From DASZIT01 sp036489495 (GTDB lineage: Bacteria; Actinomycetota; Acidimicrobiia; Acidimicrobiales; RAAP-2): a DNA stretch of 64,000 nt. Position 1 is the stretch's first letter. Every line of letters starts with the position of its first letter. Shown in pieces: positions 1 to 8,553 of this stretch. The DNA lies in assembly GCA_036489495.1 (NCBI GenBank), contig DASXFR010000066.1, positions 1 to 64,000 of the forward strand. The letters run 5' to 3'. The translations under genes were made by a program, and so were the position numbers. The notes beneath the pieces are model-generated. The model did no database searches and was not told where the DNA came from. It saw nothing but the letters and a program-made list of their open reading frames with translations.

Positions 1-1389
1 GATGCCGATGGCGGCCAGCCGGGTGATCAGATTCACGGTGAGCTGACCGTTGACGATGGTGCCCAGGATGGCCACCCCCGCCACCGCCCCCAGCTCGCGA
101 CTGGTATTGGTCATCGACGCCGCCATCCCTGAATGTTCGGCCGGCACGCTGCTGAGGGAGGAGGAGGTGACCGGCACGATGGCCATTCCGAAACCGATGC
201 CGGCGATGGCCAACGTCCAGCCCACCGACGAGATCCCCGCGGTCGGGGAGATGACCACGTCGGTGAGAATGATCCCCACGGCGGCAATCACGCAGCCCAT
301 GGCCATCGGCGTCCGGTTCCCGACCCGGGCCACCCACCGACCGGTGAGCAGAGAGGCCAGCACCATGGCGACGGTCATGGGGATGAAGTCGAGGGCCAGG
401 GCGTAGGGCGAGGCGCTGCCGACCACCTCCAGATACAGGGCGACGAAGAAGAAGATGGAGAAGATTCCGAAGTAGGTGGCGAACGCCACCACTGTCGAAC
501 CCGCGAATGGCGGTCGCTTGAAGAACCTCACGTCGAGCATCGGGTTCTCCGCTCGCAGCTCGACCAGGATGAAGGTGATGATGGTGGCCACGCTGAGCCC
601 GTAGAGCAAGAGGATCCACCAGGTGATGTAGCCGGCGGTTTCCCCCATGATGGTGGCGAAGGTGGCGGTGGCCACCGCGCTGGCCCCGAGGATGAACCCG
701 GCCCAGTCCAACCGGGCCTTGACCGGGTCGGCCCGCTCGGGCAACACGATGGCCGCGGCGACCAGGGCCACGGCTCCGAAGGCGAGGTTGAACCAGAAGA
801 CCGCCCGCCACGACCAGAAGCCGACCAGGCCGCCGCCGATCACCGGCCCGAGGGCGAGGGCCAGTCCGGAGATGGCCGCCCAGGTGCCGAGGGCCCGGGC
901 CCGCCGTTTCCGGTCGGGATAGAGGTGGCGGATCATCGACAGCGTCCCCGGCTCCGACGCCGCCGCGCCCACCCCCATGACGACCCGCCCGACGATGAGC
1001 AGGGTGGAAGAGGTGGCCACCGCCGCCACCACCGAGCCGGCGCAGAAGACGGCCACCCCGATCAGCATCAACCGCTTGCGCCCGAACAGGTCACCCAACG
1101 TCCCGCAGATCAGCATGAGTGAGGCGAACGTCAGTGCATACCCACTCACCACCCACTGGAGCTGGGTGACTCCGGCGTGGAGGCCGGATTGGATGTCGGA
1201 CAGGGTGGCGCTGATCACCGTGTTGTCCAAGAAGGTCAAGAACAGAATGGACATCAAGACGGCCATGGCCAGGTGCGGCCGCTTGGGGGCCAGCCCGGAA
1301 TCGGCATCCGGTCCGGCAGACGCCGTGTCGGCGTCGGCGGCTTGCGCCGGATCTTCGAGCCCGACGGCAAGGCGGCCGATGGTCTTCAT
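1..1389 (-). CDS. DHA2-family MFS drug exporter, C-terminus cut by window edge
   Basis: This is a multispanning major facilitator permease read on the minus strand with 463 codons open to the left edge, so its 3' end lies outside the window. After a hydrophilic N-terminus of about 40 residues the first membrane helix carries LDNTVISATLSDI, the DHA2 (EmrB/QacA-like, 14-helix) signature, and the loop after helix 2 contains GDLFGRKR, the MFS motif A. The family exports drugs or dyes by proton antiport. The start is the ATG at 1389. The gene is divergent from the rhodanese gene with about 160 bp between them, and no local regulator is visible. The substrate cannot be inferred. Confidence 0.9.
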   Translation of the reverse strand, partial: MKTIGRLAVGLEDPAQAADADTASAGPDADSGLAPKRPHLAMAVLMSILFLTFLDNTVISATLSDIQSGLHAGVTQLQWVVSGYALTFASLMLICGTLGDLFGRKRLMLIGVAVFCAGSVVAAVATSSTLLIVGRVVMGVGAAASEPGTLSMIRHLYPDRKRRARALGTWAAISGLALALGPVIGGGLVGFWSWRAVFWFNLAFGAVALVAAAIVLPERADPVKARLDWAGFILGASAVATATFATIMGETAGYITWWILLLYGLSVATIITFILVELRAENPMLDVRFFKRPPFAGSTVVAFATYFGIFSIFFFVALYLEVVGSASPYALALDFIPMTVAMVLASLLTGRWVARVGNRTPMAMGCVIAAVGIILTDVVISPTAGISSVGWTLAIAGIGFGMAIVPVTSSSLSSVPAEHSGMAASMTNTSRELGAVAGVAILGTIVNGQLTVNLITRLAAIGI

Positions 1390-1549
1390 GGCGTCCAGTG
1401 TTGTCCGTTCCCGCCGTCAGGTCGAGCACCGTCCGCTCGCTTCGAAGGATGTACCCGCTGGTCCCGGCGCCGAAACGCTGAAAATCTCAGCCGGAGAGTG
1501 GACGAATGATGACGGACGGTGGGCGGACGGCCTCGGATACCGTGATGGG

Positions 1550-1897
1550 ATGACCCAGCCGACCCAGATCTCCGAGATCACCGCCGACGAGGCCAACCAG
1601 ATGGTGGAGGCCGGCGCGTACCTGCTCGACGTCCGGGAGGACGACGAGTGGGAGGCCGGACACGCCCCGGCGGCTGTCCATCTCCCCATGGGGCTGGTCT
1701 CCGAGCGGCTCGCCGAGATCCCCACCGACCGGGTCATCGTCTGCGTCTGTCGGATGGGGGGCCGTTCGGGGTCGGTGGCGACCGCCTTGGAGGAAGCCGG
1801 TTACGACGTCCACAATCTCAATGGGGGGATGACGGCCTGGGAGATCGCCGGGTTGCCGGTGGTCACCGATGAGAGCGCTCCCGGCCAGATCGTCTGA
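1550..1897 (+). CDS. single-domain rhodanese
   Basis: This 115-residue protein is a stand-alone rhodanese domain. It begins MTQPTQISEITADEA, includes LLDVREDDEWEAGHAP (the conserved CH2A-like segment) and ends in the active-site loop CRMGGRS followed by a LNGGMTAW motif typical of GlpE/PspE-like sulfurtransferases. The loop cysteine is present, so sulfur transfer or another persulfide role is plausible. The reading frame is open well upstream, but homology starts at the ATG at 1550, which also keeps it clear of the divergent MFS gene. Confidence 0.9.
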   Translation: MTQPTQISEITADEANQMVEAGAYLLDVREDDEWEAGHAPAAVHLPMGLVSERLAEIPTDRVIVCVCRMGGRSGSVATALEEAGYDVHNLNGGMTAWEIAGLPVVTDESAPGQIV

Positions 1898-1924
1898 GCG
1901 AGAAGCGAACGGGACCCGATCTGG

Positions 1925-2230
1925 ATGACTGTCTACCTCGACGACTGGCGCCAGCACGCCCACCTCGGACCGGTCAGCGACCGGTGGTCCCACCTGGTCG
2001 CCGATAGCCACGAAGAGCTCCACGCCTTCGCCGAACAGCTCGGCATGCGTCGGACGTGGTTCCAGTACAACCATCGCCGCCCCTATCAGGCGCACTATGA
2101 CGTTCCCGAACGATTGCGGGCCGACGCCATCGGGTACGGAGCCGTGCCCATCTCCTGGCGCCAGGTCGGCCGCATGATGCGCGACCGCCGAACCGCCGCC
2201 ACCCGGGCGTCGTCGTCCCGGACCCCCTGA
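1925..2230 (+). CDS. DUF4031 family protein
   Basis: This 101-residue protein begins MTVYLDDWRQHA and contains WSHLVADSHEELHAFAEQLG and WFQYNHRRPYQAHYDV, the pattern of DUF4031 proteins that are common in actinobacteria. The ATG lies 27 bp after the rhodanese stop, so it is probably co-transcribed with it. Its C-terminus is low-complexity (Arg/Ser/Thr). No catalytic function is established for the family that I can apply here. Confidence 0.75.
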   Translation: MTVYLDDWRQHAHLGPVSDRWSHLVADSHEELHAFAEQLGMRRTWFQYNHRRPYQAHYDVPERLRADAIGYGAVPISWRQVGRMMRDRRTAATRASSSRTP

Positions 2231-2236
2231 CCGGAG

Positions 2237-3709
2237 GTGGCATCCATCGACGCCCACACCCCGGTCCTGGTCGGGGTGGGCTCCGCCTCCGACGACGCCG
2301 AGGCCACCCAACTGATGACGTTGGCCCTCCAGGCGGCGGCTCGGGATGCCGGCGCCCCGAGCTTGCTCGAAGCCATCGACCGGGTGGCGGTACCGCAAGG
2401 GAGCTGGGACTACCCCGACCCGGCTCGACTGGTAGCCGCCGGCGTCGGCGCCACCCGGGCCCGTACCCATCTGGTCGAGCTCGGGGTTCCACAACAGAGC
2501 CTCATCAATGAGGCGCTCACCGCCATCCTCGACGGCTCGTCGGAGGTGGCGGCGGTGGTGGGCGGTGAGGCCAAGCGATGGGCCCGGGGCCCCGAGTCCG
2601 TCGAGACCGGTCAGCCCGGCGCGGTCCCCGATGTCGTCCGTCGCCGCACCGGAACCCTGCTCGAGCCGGTGGAGGTGGCCACCCGCTTGTGGGACCCGGT
2701 CCAGCAGTACGCCATGATCGACAACGCCCGCCGGGCCGCCGACGGGTTGTCGATCGAAGCCCACCGCGACGAGGTGGCCGAGTTGTGGGCCCGGTTCAAC
2801 CGGGTGGCCCAGGGGAACCCGCTGGCCGCCTTCCCCCACCCGATGACCGCCGAGGAGATCGGGCGCCCCTCGCCGGCCAACCGTCCGCTCGCCTTTCCCT
2901 ACAACAAGTGGCATTCCACCCAGTGGACGGTGAACCAGGCCGCCGCGCTGCTGTTCTGCTCGGCCGAGGCGGCCCGGCGGCTCGGGATCTCGACCGACCG
3001 GTGGATCTTCCCCCGGGTGGGGATCGAATCGAGCCAGGCGGTATCGCTGCTCCGCCGGGAGCGACCGGACGCCTGGCCGGCCATGGGGATCCTCGGGCAA
3101 GCGGCCACGGCCCGGATCGGACGACCGATTGCCGACGCCGAACTCGTCGAGGCCTACAGCTGCTTTCCGGCTGCGGTGCGGGTGCAACAACGCGAGCTCG
3201 GGCTCAACGATGCCGGGACCCCGACCATCACCGGAGGGATGGCGTTCGCCGGCGGACCCTTCAACAATTTCGTCTATCAGGCCACCGCCGCCATGGCCCC
3301 CGCCCTCCGGGCCGAGCCGGACTGGCTGGGTGTCGTGACGACGGTAAGCGGGCTCCTGACCAAGCCGGGGCTGGCGGTGTGGTCGGCGTCGCCCGACGGG
3401 CAGGCCCCCCGGCTCGGCGATCTCACTGCTGAGGCGGCCCGGGCGACCGGCACCGTCGAGGTGATGGAGACCCTGGACGAGTACACCGGACCGGCCCGGG
3501 TGGTTACCTACACGGTGACCCCGGACAGCGTGGCCGGGGCAGGTGAGCCTGAGTCTCGGCGGTGGTCGCGCACGGTGGTGCTCGGCGACGCCGAGGACGG
3601 GCGGCGGTGCGTGGCGATCAGTGAGGATCCGGGGGTGGCCGCCCATGTCGTCACCGACGAATTGATCGGCCGGACGGTGGCGGTGAAGGCCGGCTCGTTC
3701 GTTCTATGA
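2237..3709 (+). CDS. thiolase-like protein type 1 (TLP1) with extra C-terminal domain
   Basis: This 490-residue protein starts at a GTG and reads VLVGVGSASDDAEATQL. It has the two-lobed thiolase fold, followed by a C-terminal segment of about 90 residues (VMETLDEYTGPARVVTYTV onward) that matches the OB-like extra domain described for mycobacterial TLP1. Where catalytic thiolases have their N-terminal nucleophilic cysteine, this protein reads VPQQSLINEALTAI, so classic thiolytic activity is doubtful. The gene follows the DUF4031 gene by 6 bp. An acyl-CoA-related role is inferred from the fold only. Confidence 0.78.
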   Translation: MASIDAHTPVLVGVGSASDDAEATQLMTLALQAAARDAGAPSLLEAIDRVAVPQGSWDYPDPARLVAAGVGATRARTHLVELGVPQQSLINEALTAILDGSSEVAAVVGGEAKRWARGPESVETGQPGAVPDVVRRRTGTLLEPVEVATRLWDPVQQYAMIDNARRAADGLSIEAHRDEVAELWARFNRVAQGNPLAAFPHPMTAEEIGRPSPANRPLAFPYNKWHSTQWTVNQAAALLFCSAEAARRLGISTDRWIFPRVGIESSQAVSLLRRERPDAWPAMGILGQAATARIGRPIADAELVEAYSCFPAAVRVQQRELGLNDAGTPTITGGMAFAGGPFNNFVYQATAAMAPALRAEPDWLGVVTTVSGLLTKPGLAVWSASPDGQAPRLGDLTAEAARATGTVEVMETLDEYTGPARVVTYTVTPDSVAGAGEPESRRWSRTVVLGDAEDGRRCVAISEDPGVAAHVVTDELIGRTVAVKAGSFVL

Positions 3710-3819
3710 GAAGCCGGCGATTCGAATGGCCGCTGCGCCCGATCGGCCGCTCGGACCCATCAAGTTCATCCGGCCGTAACCGAGCCGAAATCTGAGGCGT
3801 CCATCCTCTCAAGGTGGGG

Positions 3820-5403
3820 ATGATCGGGAGCCGACCCTTGTTGCGAGGGCCGGAGTCAGACGACTATTTGACCTGGCACCGATCGGTTGTCGCGGGCCGA
3901 CGCGCCGTCTATGGCGTCGGGGGTGCCGACGGGCCCCCGGTCGTGTTCCTTCACGGCTGGGCCCTCGGAAGCCGGGCCTACAAACGGGCGATTCGGCGGT
4001 TGACTTCCCGCGGATGCCGGGTGTTCGCCCCCGCCTTGCCCTCGTTTGGCGGTACCGCCGACCTTCCCTCGGGCGACATGAACATCGGTGGCTATGCCGA
4101 CTGGGTGGCCTCGTTCATGTCCGAGGTTGGAATCGAGGAGCCGGCGGTGGTGATCGGCCACTCCTTTGGGGGTGGCGTCGCCATCAAATTGGCCCGAAAC
4201 CACCCGGCGCTCGTGCGGTATCTCGTGTTGCTCAACGCGATCGGGGGTGTGGATGCGCGGCGCCCGTGGGAGTGGGCAATGGGGTTCGGCCGCGAATTCT
4301 GGCCCCCTTCCGAGACGCTGGACTTGATGCTCGCGATTCGAGGCGATCTGGTGCCCAACTTCCTTCGCAATCCGCTTGGTTTGGCCCGGGCCGGCCTCCT
4401 GGCACAGCGGGTTGATCTCCGGCTTGAGCTAGCCGAGCTGAAGAAGTCAGGGGTGCCGGTGCTGGCGCTGACCGGTGACAGAGACACGGTGATTCCCCGT
4501 TCTGCGTTTGAGGCGGTGTGCAACACGGTGGGAGCCGATCGTCGCGTCGTCAGCGGTGGCCATGCCTGGCTACTGGTCGATCCGGACTCGTTCGGAGAGG
4601 TCCTTGCCTCCACGGTCGATGTGCAGGTGGCGGAGCACAAGGCGGCGAGAGCTGCAGACCGGAGAAGCGAGATCGAGCGTTTGTTAAGAGGAACTCATCT
4701 CTCCAAGCGAGATATCAACGCCCTTCTCGCGTCGGCTGCGCCGCTGTGGCTCCTGAGCGATTCGGCACCCGCATTGGCCGGCGATCTGGTGCTGTGCCGA
4801 CCGAAGTTGAAAAAGGGCGAGGTCAGAGCCCGGGCCCGACGCATCGAGGCCTCGACGTTGGTCCGGCTCACAATTGTTGCCAGGGATCGGCGGGGTCTGC
4901 TCGCGGACAGCGCCGCCGTCTTGACCGCCGCCGGCATGTCCATCGCCAACGCATCCGCGTCGACCTGGGAACAGCACCATCTTGCTCTTCATTCATTCAT
5001 CGTCGGGGGCGGTGCCCAGTTCGGCAGCGCGTCCTGGGAAGCGTTGGGAAAGCAATTGCAGAACATGGTGGCTACCGACACCGCCCCCTCGCTGGGGCTC
5101 CGACCTCTCCACCACGTGACGGTGACGGTCCAAGGAGCTGATGATCGGTCGATCGTCAACGTGGTCGCTCCCGACGAGCAAGGTCTCCTCGCGACAATCT
5201 GCCGTTACTTCCAGGTTCAGGACGTCAACATCGAGACCCTTCAGGCACGCACCCGGAATGGCATGGCGGATGACACCTTCCTGGTGATTGGCAACGTCGA
5301 CGCCGGGGGTCTCAAGGCCCACCTCGAACGCCCATCGGCTCCGCCAGGAGGCGAAGAGGTCACCGTCCGATCGGAGATCCTCGTGGCCGAGACCGCACGG
5401 TAG
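3820..5403 (+). CDS. alpha/beta-hydrolase fused to two GlnD-type ACT domains
   Basis: This 527-residue protein joins two unrelated modules. Residues about 30-275 are an alpha/beta hydrolase: VVFLHGWALGSRAY forms the oxyanion region, IGHSFGGG holds the nucleophile Ser115, TGDRDTVIP supplies the acid and SGGHAWLL the histidine. Residues about 285-345 form a linker, and residues about 348-400 and 432-505 are two ACT domains with IVARDRRGLLADSAAVL and VVAPDEQGLLATIC. These resemble the C-terminal half of PII uridylyltransferase GlnD. No nucleotidyltransferase or HD domain is present. An in-frame GTG at 3814 is also possible, but AAGG at 3811-3814 is well placed for the ATG at 3820. The function is unknown; an allosterically controlled hydrolase is an inference. 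Confidence 0.8.
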   Translation: MIGSRPLLRGPESDDYLTWHRSVVAGRRAVYGVGGADGPPVVFLHGWALGSRAYKRAIRRLTSRGCRVFAPALPSFGGTADLPSGDMNIGGYADWVASFMSEVGIEEPAVVIGHSFGGGVAIKLARNHPALVRYLVLLNAIGGVDARRPWEWAMGFGREFWPPSETLDLMLAIRGDLVPNFLRNPLGLARAGLLAQRVDLRLELAELKKSGVPVLALTGDRDTVIPRSAFEAVCNTVGADRRVVSGGHAWLLVDPDSFGEVLASTVDVQVAEHKAARAADRRSEIERLLRGTHLSKRDINALLASAAPLWLLSDSAPALAGDLVLCRPKLKKGEVRARARRIEASTLVRLTIVARDRRGLLADSAAVLTAAGMSIANASASTWEQHHLALHSFIVGGGAQFGSASWEALGKQLQNMVATDTAPSLGLRPLHHVTVTVQGADDRSIVNVVAPDEQGLLATICRYFQVQDVNIETLQARTRNGMADDTFLVIGNVDAGGLKAHLERPSAPPGGEEVTVRSEILVAETAR

Positions 5404-5428
5404 AGACTGCTCGTGGCCGGCCGGAGCT

Positions 5429-5459
5429 CGATCTAGAGGTAATGACTACATCTAGATCG
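5429..5459. terminator. inverted repeat between convergent genes, candidate bidirectional terminator
   Basis: CGATCTAGA at 5429-5437 and TCTAGATCG at 5451-5459 form a perfect 9-bp stem with a 13-nt loop. The repeat sits exactly at the meeting point of the hydrolase-ACT gene and the convergent DsbA-like gene, whose stop codon lies in the right arm. There is no T-tract, so termination is inferred from position and symmetry. Confidence 0.5.
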
Positions 5460-6174
5460 CGCAACTCCCGTCGCTGCATGCCTCTCCGGAGTCGCTGACC
5501 TCACCGCCGTCGTCAGGGCCACCCACGATGGCCAGCGGGTGCGACTTCGACCACCCCTGTTCGAGGGCGGAGAGCAACACATCGGGAGTTTGGGCCCCGG
5601 GGACCCCGATGGCCCGATCGATCACGAAGAAGGGAACCGCGCTAATGCCGAGTTCCCCGGCGAGTTGCTCGTCGGCCCGGACCTCATCGGCGAAAGCGCC
5701 GTCGTCGAGAGCGGCACCTACCTCGTCGGCATCCAACCCGACTTCCTTGGCCACCTGCTCGAGAGCGGCTCGCTCGCCGATCGGTACGCCATGGGTGAAG
5801 TAGGCGGCCATGAGGGCTTCTTTGGCGGCATCCCCGAGGCCCTGGGTGGCGGCTAGGTGAATGAGGCGGTGGGCGTCGAAGGTATTACCGGATTTGGCCT
5901 CGTCCCACCGGAAATCGAGGCCGACCTCGGTGGCCACGCCGGTCACCCGGTCGGTGGCCGCCTGAGCCTGGTCCTCGGTCATACCGTACTTCTTGGCCAG
6001 CTGCCCCTTGGTCGACAGCTGGCGCCGGGTCGGGGCATTCGGATCGAGCTCGAAGCTGCGCCACTCCACGGTGACCTCGTCCCGATGCGGGAACAATGCC
6101 AGGGCTGCCTCGAATTGCCGCTTCCCGATATAACACCAGGGGCACACCACGTCCGACCAGATCTCCACCAGCAT
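5452..6174 (-). CDS. DsbA/FrnE-family thiol oxidoreductase
   Basis: This 240-residue protein begins MLVEIWSDVVCPWCYIGKRQ, a thioredoxin-fold start with a CPWC active site as in the 2-hydroxychromene isomerase/FrnE branch of the DsbA family. A helical insert follows, then the cis-proline strand GISAVPFFVIDRAIGVPGAQ. There is no signal peptide, so it acts in the cytoplasm. The C-terminus carries two additional cysteines in CSDGSC. The reading frame is open for a further 51 codons upstream, but those residues are low-complexity and homology starts at the ATG at 6174. Confidence 0.9.
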   Translation of the reverse strand: MLVEIWSDVVCPWCYIGKRQFEAALALFPHRDEVTVEWRSFELDPNAPTRRQLSTKGQLAKKYGMTEDQAQAATDRVTGVATEVGLDFRWDEAKSGNTFDAHRLIHLAATQGLGDAAKEALMAAYFTHGVPIGERAALEQVAKEVGLDADEVGAALDDGAFADEVRADEQLAGELGISAVPFFVIDRAIGVPGAQTPDVLLSALEQGWSKSHPLAIVGGPDDGGEVSDSGEACSDGSCAI

Positions 6175-6325
6175 GTTCGAAATCCTCGCTCTTTCGGCGC
6201 GCTGCCGCGCCCCTCTCTTACACTGATGAACGTTGGGCTCCGGTCGGCTATTCCGGCGCCCGGCCAGGCGGGCAACAGCCCGTGACAGGATGGTCCTCCG
6301 GACACCCGGATGAAGGAGTTCCGAC

Positions 6326-6544
6326 ATGCTCGATGACCACGCCCGTTCGGGGGCTCATCCCATCGATGAGGCCATCGACGAGGCGGAGAGGGAGTCGTTC
6401 CCGGCCAGCGATCCGCAATCTTCGTGGGCGGGTCCCGACCCGGTGGCCTTGGCTTCCGAGTCAGCGACGCCGGCGACGGCCGGTCCTTCGACCAACGCCG
6501 ATTCCGACGGGTCCTCCGGTCCCGAGACCACCTCCGCGGCGTGA
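6326..6544 (+). CDS. small acidic protein with ESFPASDP motif
   Basis: This 72-residue acidic protein starts at an ATG preceded by AAGGAG, a strong ribosome binding site. Its core PIDEAIDEAERESFPASDPQ matches a motif that recurs in many small bacterial proteins of unknown function. The C-terminal half is Ser/Thr/Ala-rich and likely disordered. It is the first gene of a probable plus-strand unit with the SRPBCC protein 13 bp downstream, and it is divergent from the DsbA-like gene. I do not assign a function. Confidence 0.7.
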   Translation: MLDDHARSGAHPIDEAIDEAERESFPASDPQSSWAGPDPVALASESATPATAGPSTNADSDGSSGPETTSAA

Positions 6545-6557
6545 TCGGGAGGCGGCG

Positions 6558-7040
6558 ATGAGCGGGAACATCCTCACCGTGGAGCGGACCATGTCGGTTC
6601 CACCTGCCGCCGTCTTCAACGTGGTGGCCGACGCCGGCCAACACACCTTGTTCGATGGGTCGGGGATGCTGCAGGGCGCGTCGGCGGGTCCCTCGCAGCG
6701 CCTGGCCCTGGGCATGACGTTCGGCATGAACATGAAGCTCGGCGTCCGCTATTCGACGGTGAACCGGGTTGTCGAGTTCGAGGAGAACCGGAAGGTCGCC
6801 TGGAAGACCGGCCCGGAGGGGGCCTGGGGGCGTCTGGTCGGCGGCAGGGTCTGGACCTACGAGCTCGACCCGGTGGGGGGCGGGACCCGGGTCCGGGAGA
6901 GTTGGGACATCACCACCGATCATCAGCGGGTGCTCCTGAAGTTGGGAAATATCTACTGGAACAAGACTCGACGGGACATGGAGCGGACGTTGGCCCGGCT
7001 CGACCAGTTGTTGACCAGCGATCCGGCTCCGATCGGTTAG
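6558..7040 (+). CDS. SRPBCC (START/Bet v1-like) family protein
   Basis: This 160-residue protein has the pattern of an SRPBCC ligand-binding fold: an N-terminal strand ILTVERTMSVPPAAVFNVVADAGQH, a central STVNRVVEFEENRKVAWK, then TYELDPVGGGTRVRESWDI and a long C-terminal helix (WNKTRRDMERTLARLDQLL). Such proteins bind hydrophobic ligands or act as lyases. The ATG at 6558 is preceded by GGGAGG. It probably shares a transcript with the upstream small protein. The ligand is unknown. Confidence 0.85.
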   Translation: MSGNILTVERTMSVPPAAVFNVVADAGQHTLFDGSGMLQGASAGPSQRLALGMTFGMNMKLGVRYSTVNRVVEFEENRKVAWKTGPEGAWGRLVGGRVWTYELDPVGGGTRVRESWDITTDHQRVLLKLGNIYWNKTRRDMERTLARLDQLLTSDPAPIG

Positions 7041-7092
7041 CCGCCGGGCGAGGGCCGGAACCAACCGAGCCCGGGAACTAACGTGCCGTGCC

Positions 7093-7392
7093 ATGGTTCT
7101 CGAACATGCGGTAATCAACATCCGTCCTGGAGCAAACCAAGAGTTCGAGGCCGCCCTCGGTGAGGCTCGGGCGGTAGTGGCAGAGTCCGAGGGCTTCGTC
7201 TCCTTGCAGCTCCATCGAGGGATCGAGGCGCCCGATCAGTACGTCTTGTTGATCCGCTGGAAGACCCTCGAAGACCACATTGTCGGATTCCGGCAGTCGG
7301 AGCGCTTCGCCCGCTGGCGGGGGTTCATCGGGCCGTTCTTCGAATCGCCTCCGGAGGTCATCCATCTGGCTGCCGTCGAGGGCCTGGTCTGA
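7093..7392 (+). CDS. antibiotic biosynthesis monooxygenase (ABM) family protein
   Basis: This 99-residue protein is a single ferredoxin-like ABM domain. It shows EHAVINIRPGANQEFEAALGEA, then SEGFVSLQLHRGIEAPDQYVLLIRW and DHIVGFRQSERFARWRG, the expected strand-helix-strand order. Members act on quinone-like or haem substrates, or have unknown roles. Its stop codon overlaps the start of the following SDR by one base (TGATG), so the two are translationally coupled. Confidence 0.88.
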   Translation: MVLEHAVINIRPGANQEFEAALGEARAVVAESEGFVSLQLHRGIEAPDQYVLLIRWKTLEDHIVGFRQSERFARWRGFIGPFFESPPEVIHLAAVEGLV

Positions 7393-8177
7393 TGGGGCTG
7401 CTCGAGGGTCATCAGGCGCTGGTCACCGGGGCGGCGTCGGGAATCGGTCGAGCCACCTGCCTCCGACTGCAAGCCGAGGGGGCCAGGGTGGCGGTGTTGG
7501 ACATCGACGCCGACGCCGCCGCGGCGGTAGCCGCCGAACTGGGTGGCAGCCCGGTGGTGGTGGCCGATGTCTGCGACAGCGAGGCCATGGCCGCGGCGGT
7601 ACCGCTGGTCGCCGAGCAATTGGGCGGCCTGACCATCCTGGTCAACAACGCCGGTGTCGGGAACGTCAAGCCGATGCATCGGTATTCCGACCGCGAGTAC
7701 GACCGGATCGTCAATGTGTCCATGAAGGGGACCTTCAACGGCGTCCGGGCGGCGGCGCCGGTGATGCTCGAAGGTGGTCGAGGATCGATCGTCAACATGG
7801 CCTCGATCAGCGGGATGCGGCCGACCCGCGGCGAAGCCCCCTATGCGGCTTCCAAGGCGGCGGTCATCGCCCTCACCCAGTCGGCTGCCCTCGAGTACGG
7901 GCCCACCCTCCGAGTCAATTGCGTGTCCCCGGGCTTGATCGAGACCCCACTGACGGCTCCACTCATGGGTGACGAGAAGGTCCGGGCCGGGTTCGACCGA
8001 ACGACACCCTTGGGCCGGGTGGGGACGGCCGAAGAGGTGGCGTCGGTGATTGCCTTTCTCTGCTCGGACATGGCCGCCTATGTGACCGGGATCAACATTC
8101 CGGTCGACGGTGGGAGCCTGCTTCCTTCCGCCCAGGTGGACGGCGTACTCTCGGCCATCCTTTCGTTCTACGACTGA
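7392..8177 (+). CDS. short-chain dehydrogenase/reductase
   Basis: This 261-residue classical SDR has the cofactor motif TGAASGIG at residues 12-19, an acidic residue after the second strand (VLDIDADAA) pointing to NAD(H) preference, NNAG, and the catalytic Tyr151-x3-Lys155 in PYAASKAA. The C-terminus AAYVTGINIPVDGGSLLP is typical of the family. It is coupled to the ABM gene. Its substrate is not predictable. The neighbours (SRPBCC, ABM) suggest modification of a small hydrophobic or quinone-like molecule, which is inference. Confidence 0.92.
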   Translation: MGLLEGHQALVTGAASGIGRATCLRLQAEGARVAVLDIDADAAAAVAAELGGSPVVVADVCDSEAMAAAVPLVAEQLGGLTILVNNAGVGNVKPMHRYSDREYDRIVNVSMKGTFNGVRAAAPVMLEGGRGSIVNMASISGMRPTRGEAPYAASKAAVIALTQSAALEYGPTLRVNCVSPGLIETPLTAPLMGDEKVRAGFDRTTPLGRVGTAEEVASVIAFLCSDMAAYVTGINIPVDGGSLLPSAQVDGVLSAILSFYD

Positions 8178-8214
8178 TCGGGCATCAACCCGTCGCCGTT
8201 CTGGGCGTCGGCGT

Positions 8215-8502
8215 CTACGGAACCAGGTGGAACTCGATCCGGTAGACCAGCGTGTCGTCGTTGATGGGCCCGGCGTGGGCCGCCCGGTGGCGGAGGGTTT
8301 CGAGGTCCGGCTCACCGGCCCGGTGCACATCCTCGGCGTCGATCGATGCGAAGGGGACGAGCTCGATCGAGTCGACCTCGATGTCGGCGTCGCCGATGGG
8401 GTAGCGGCCGCCGGTCTTCACCTGCAGCCGGCGCCAGAGTCGAAACGTCACGGTGATGTCGCCCGCCCGGACGTCGTTGCGCAACTCTCGACTGAACTGC
8501 AC
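8215..8502 (-). CDS. small protein, possible ASCH/PUA-like domain
   Basis: This 95-residue protein starts at a GTG with TGAGG upstream. The order of elements (ITVTFRLWRRLQVKTGGRYPIG, DIEVDSIELVPFASI, AGEPDLETLRHRA, then YRIEFHLV) resembles small ASCH/PUA-like proteins: a basic strand that could contact RNA, followed by a beta-barrel. I recognise this only at the level of fold pattern. It lies 51 bp downstream of the methyltransferase-glycosylase gene on the same strand and could be part of that operon. Confidence 0.6.
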   Translation of the reverse strand: MQFSRELRNDVRAGDITVTFRLWRRLQVKTGGRYPIGDADIEVDSIELVPFASIDAEDVHRAGEPDLETLRHRAAHAGPINDDTLVYRIEFHLVP

Positions 8503-8553
8503 GGGCCTCAGTGTACGGCCGCTGGGTCGAAACCGCCGTCCTTGCCGCCACGC

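Noticed and set aside
133..1122. Long plus-strand reading frame of 329 codons
   Set aside because: It is antisense to the DHA2 transporter. Its product is Gly/His/Asp/Arg-rich with no domain, a normal by-product of high GC content.
1487..3646. Minus-strand reading frame of 719 codons
   Set aside because: It lies opposite the rhodanese, DUF4031 and TLP1 genes, which have clear family motifs. The antisense product is Gly/Arg/His/Pro-rich and featureless.
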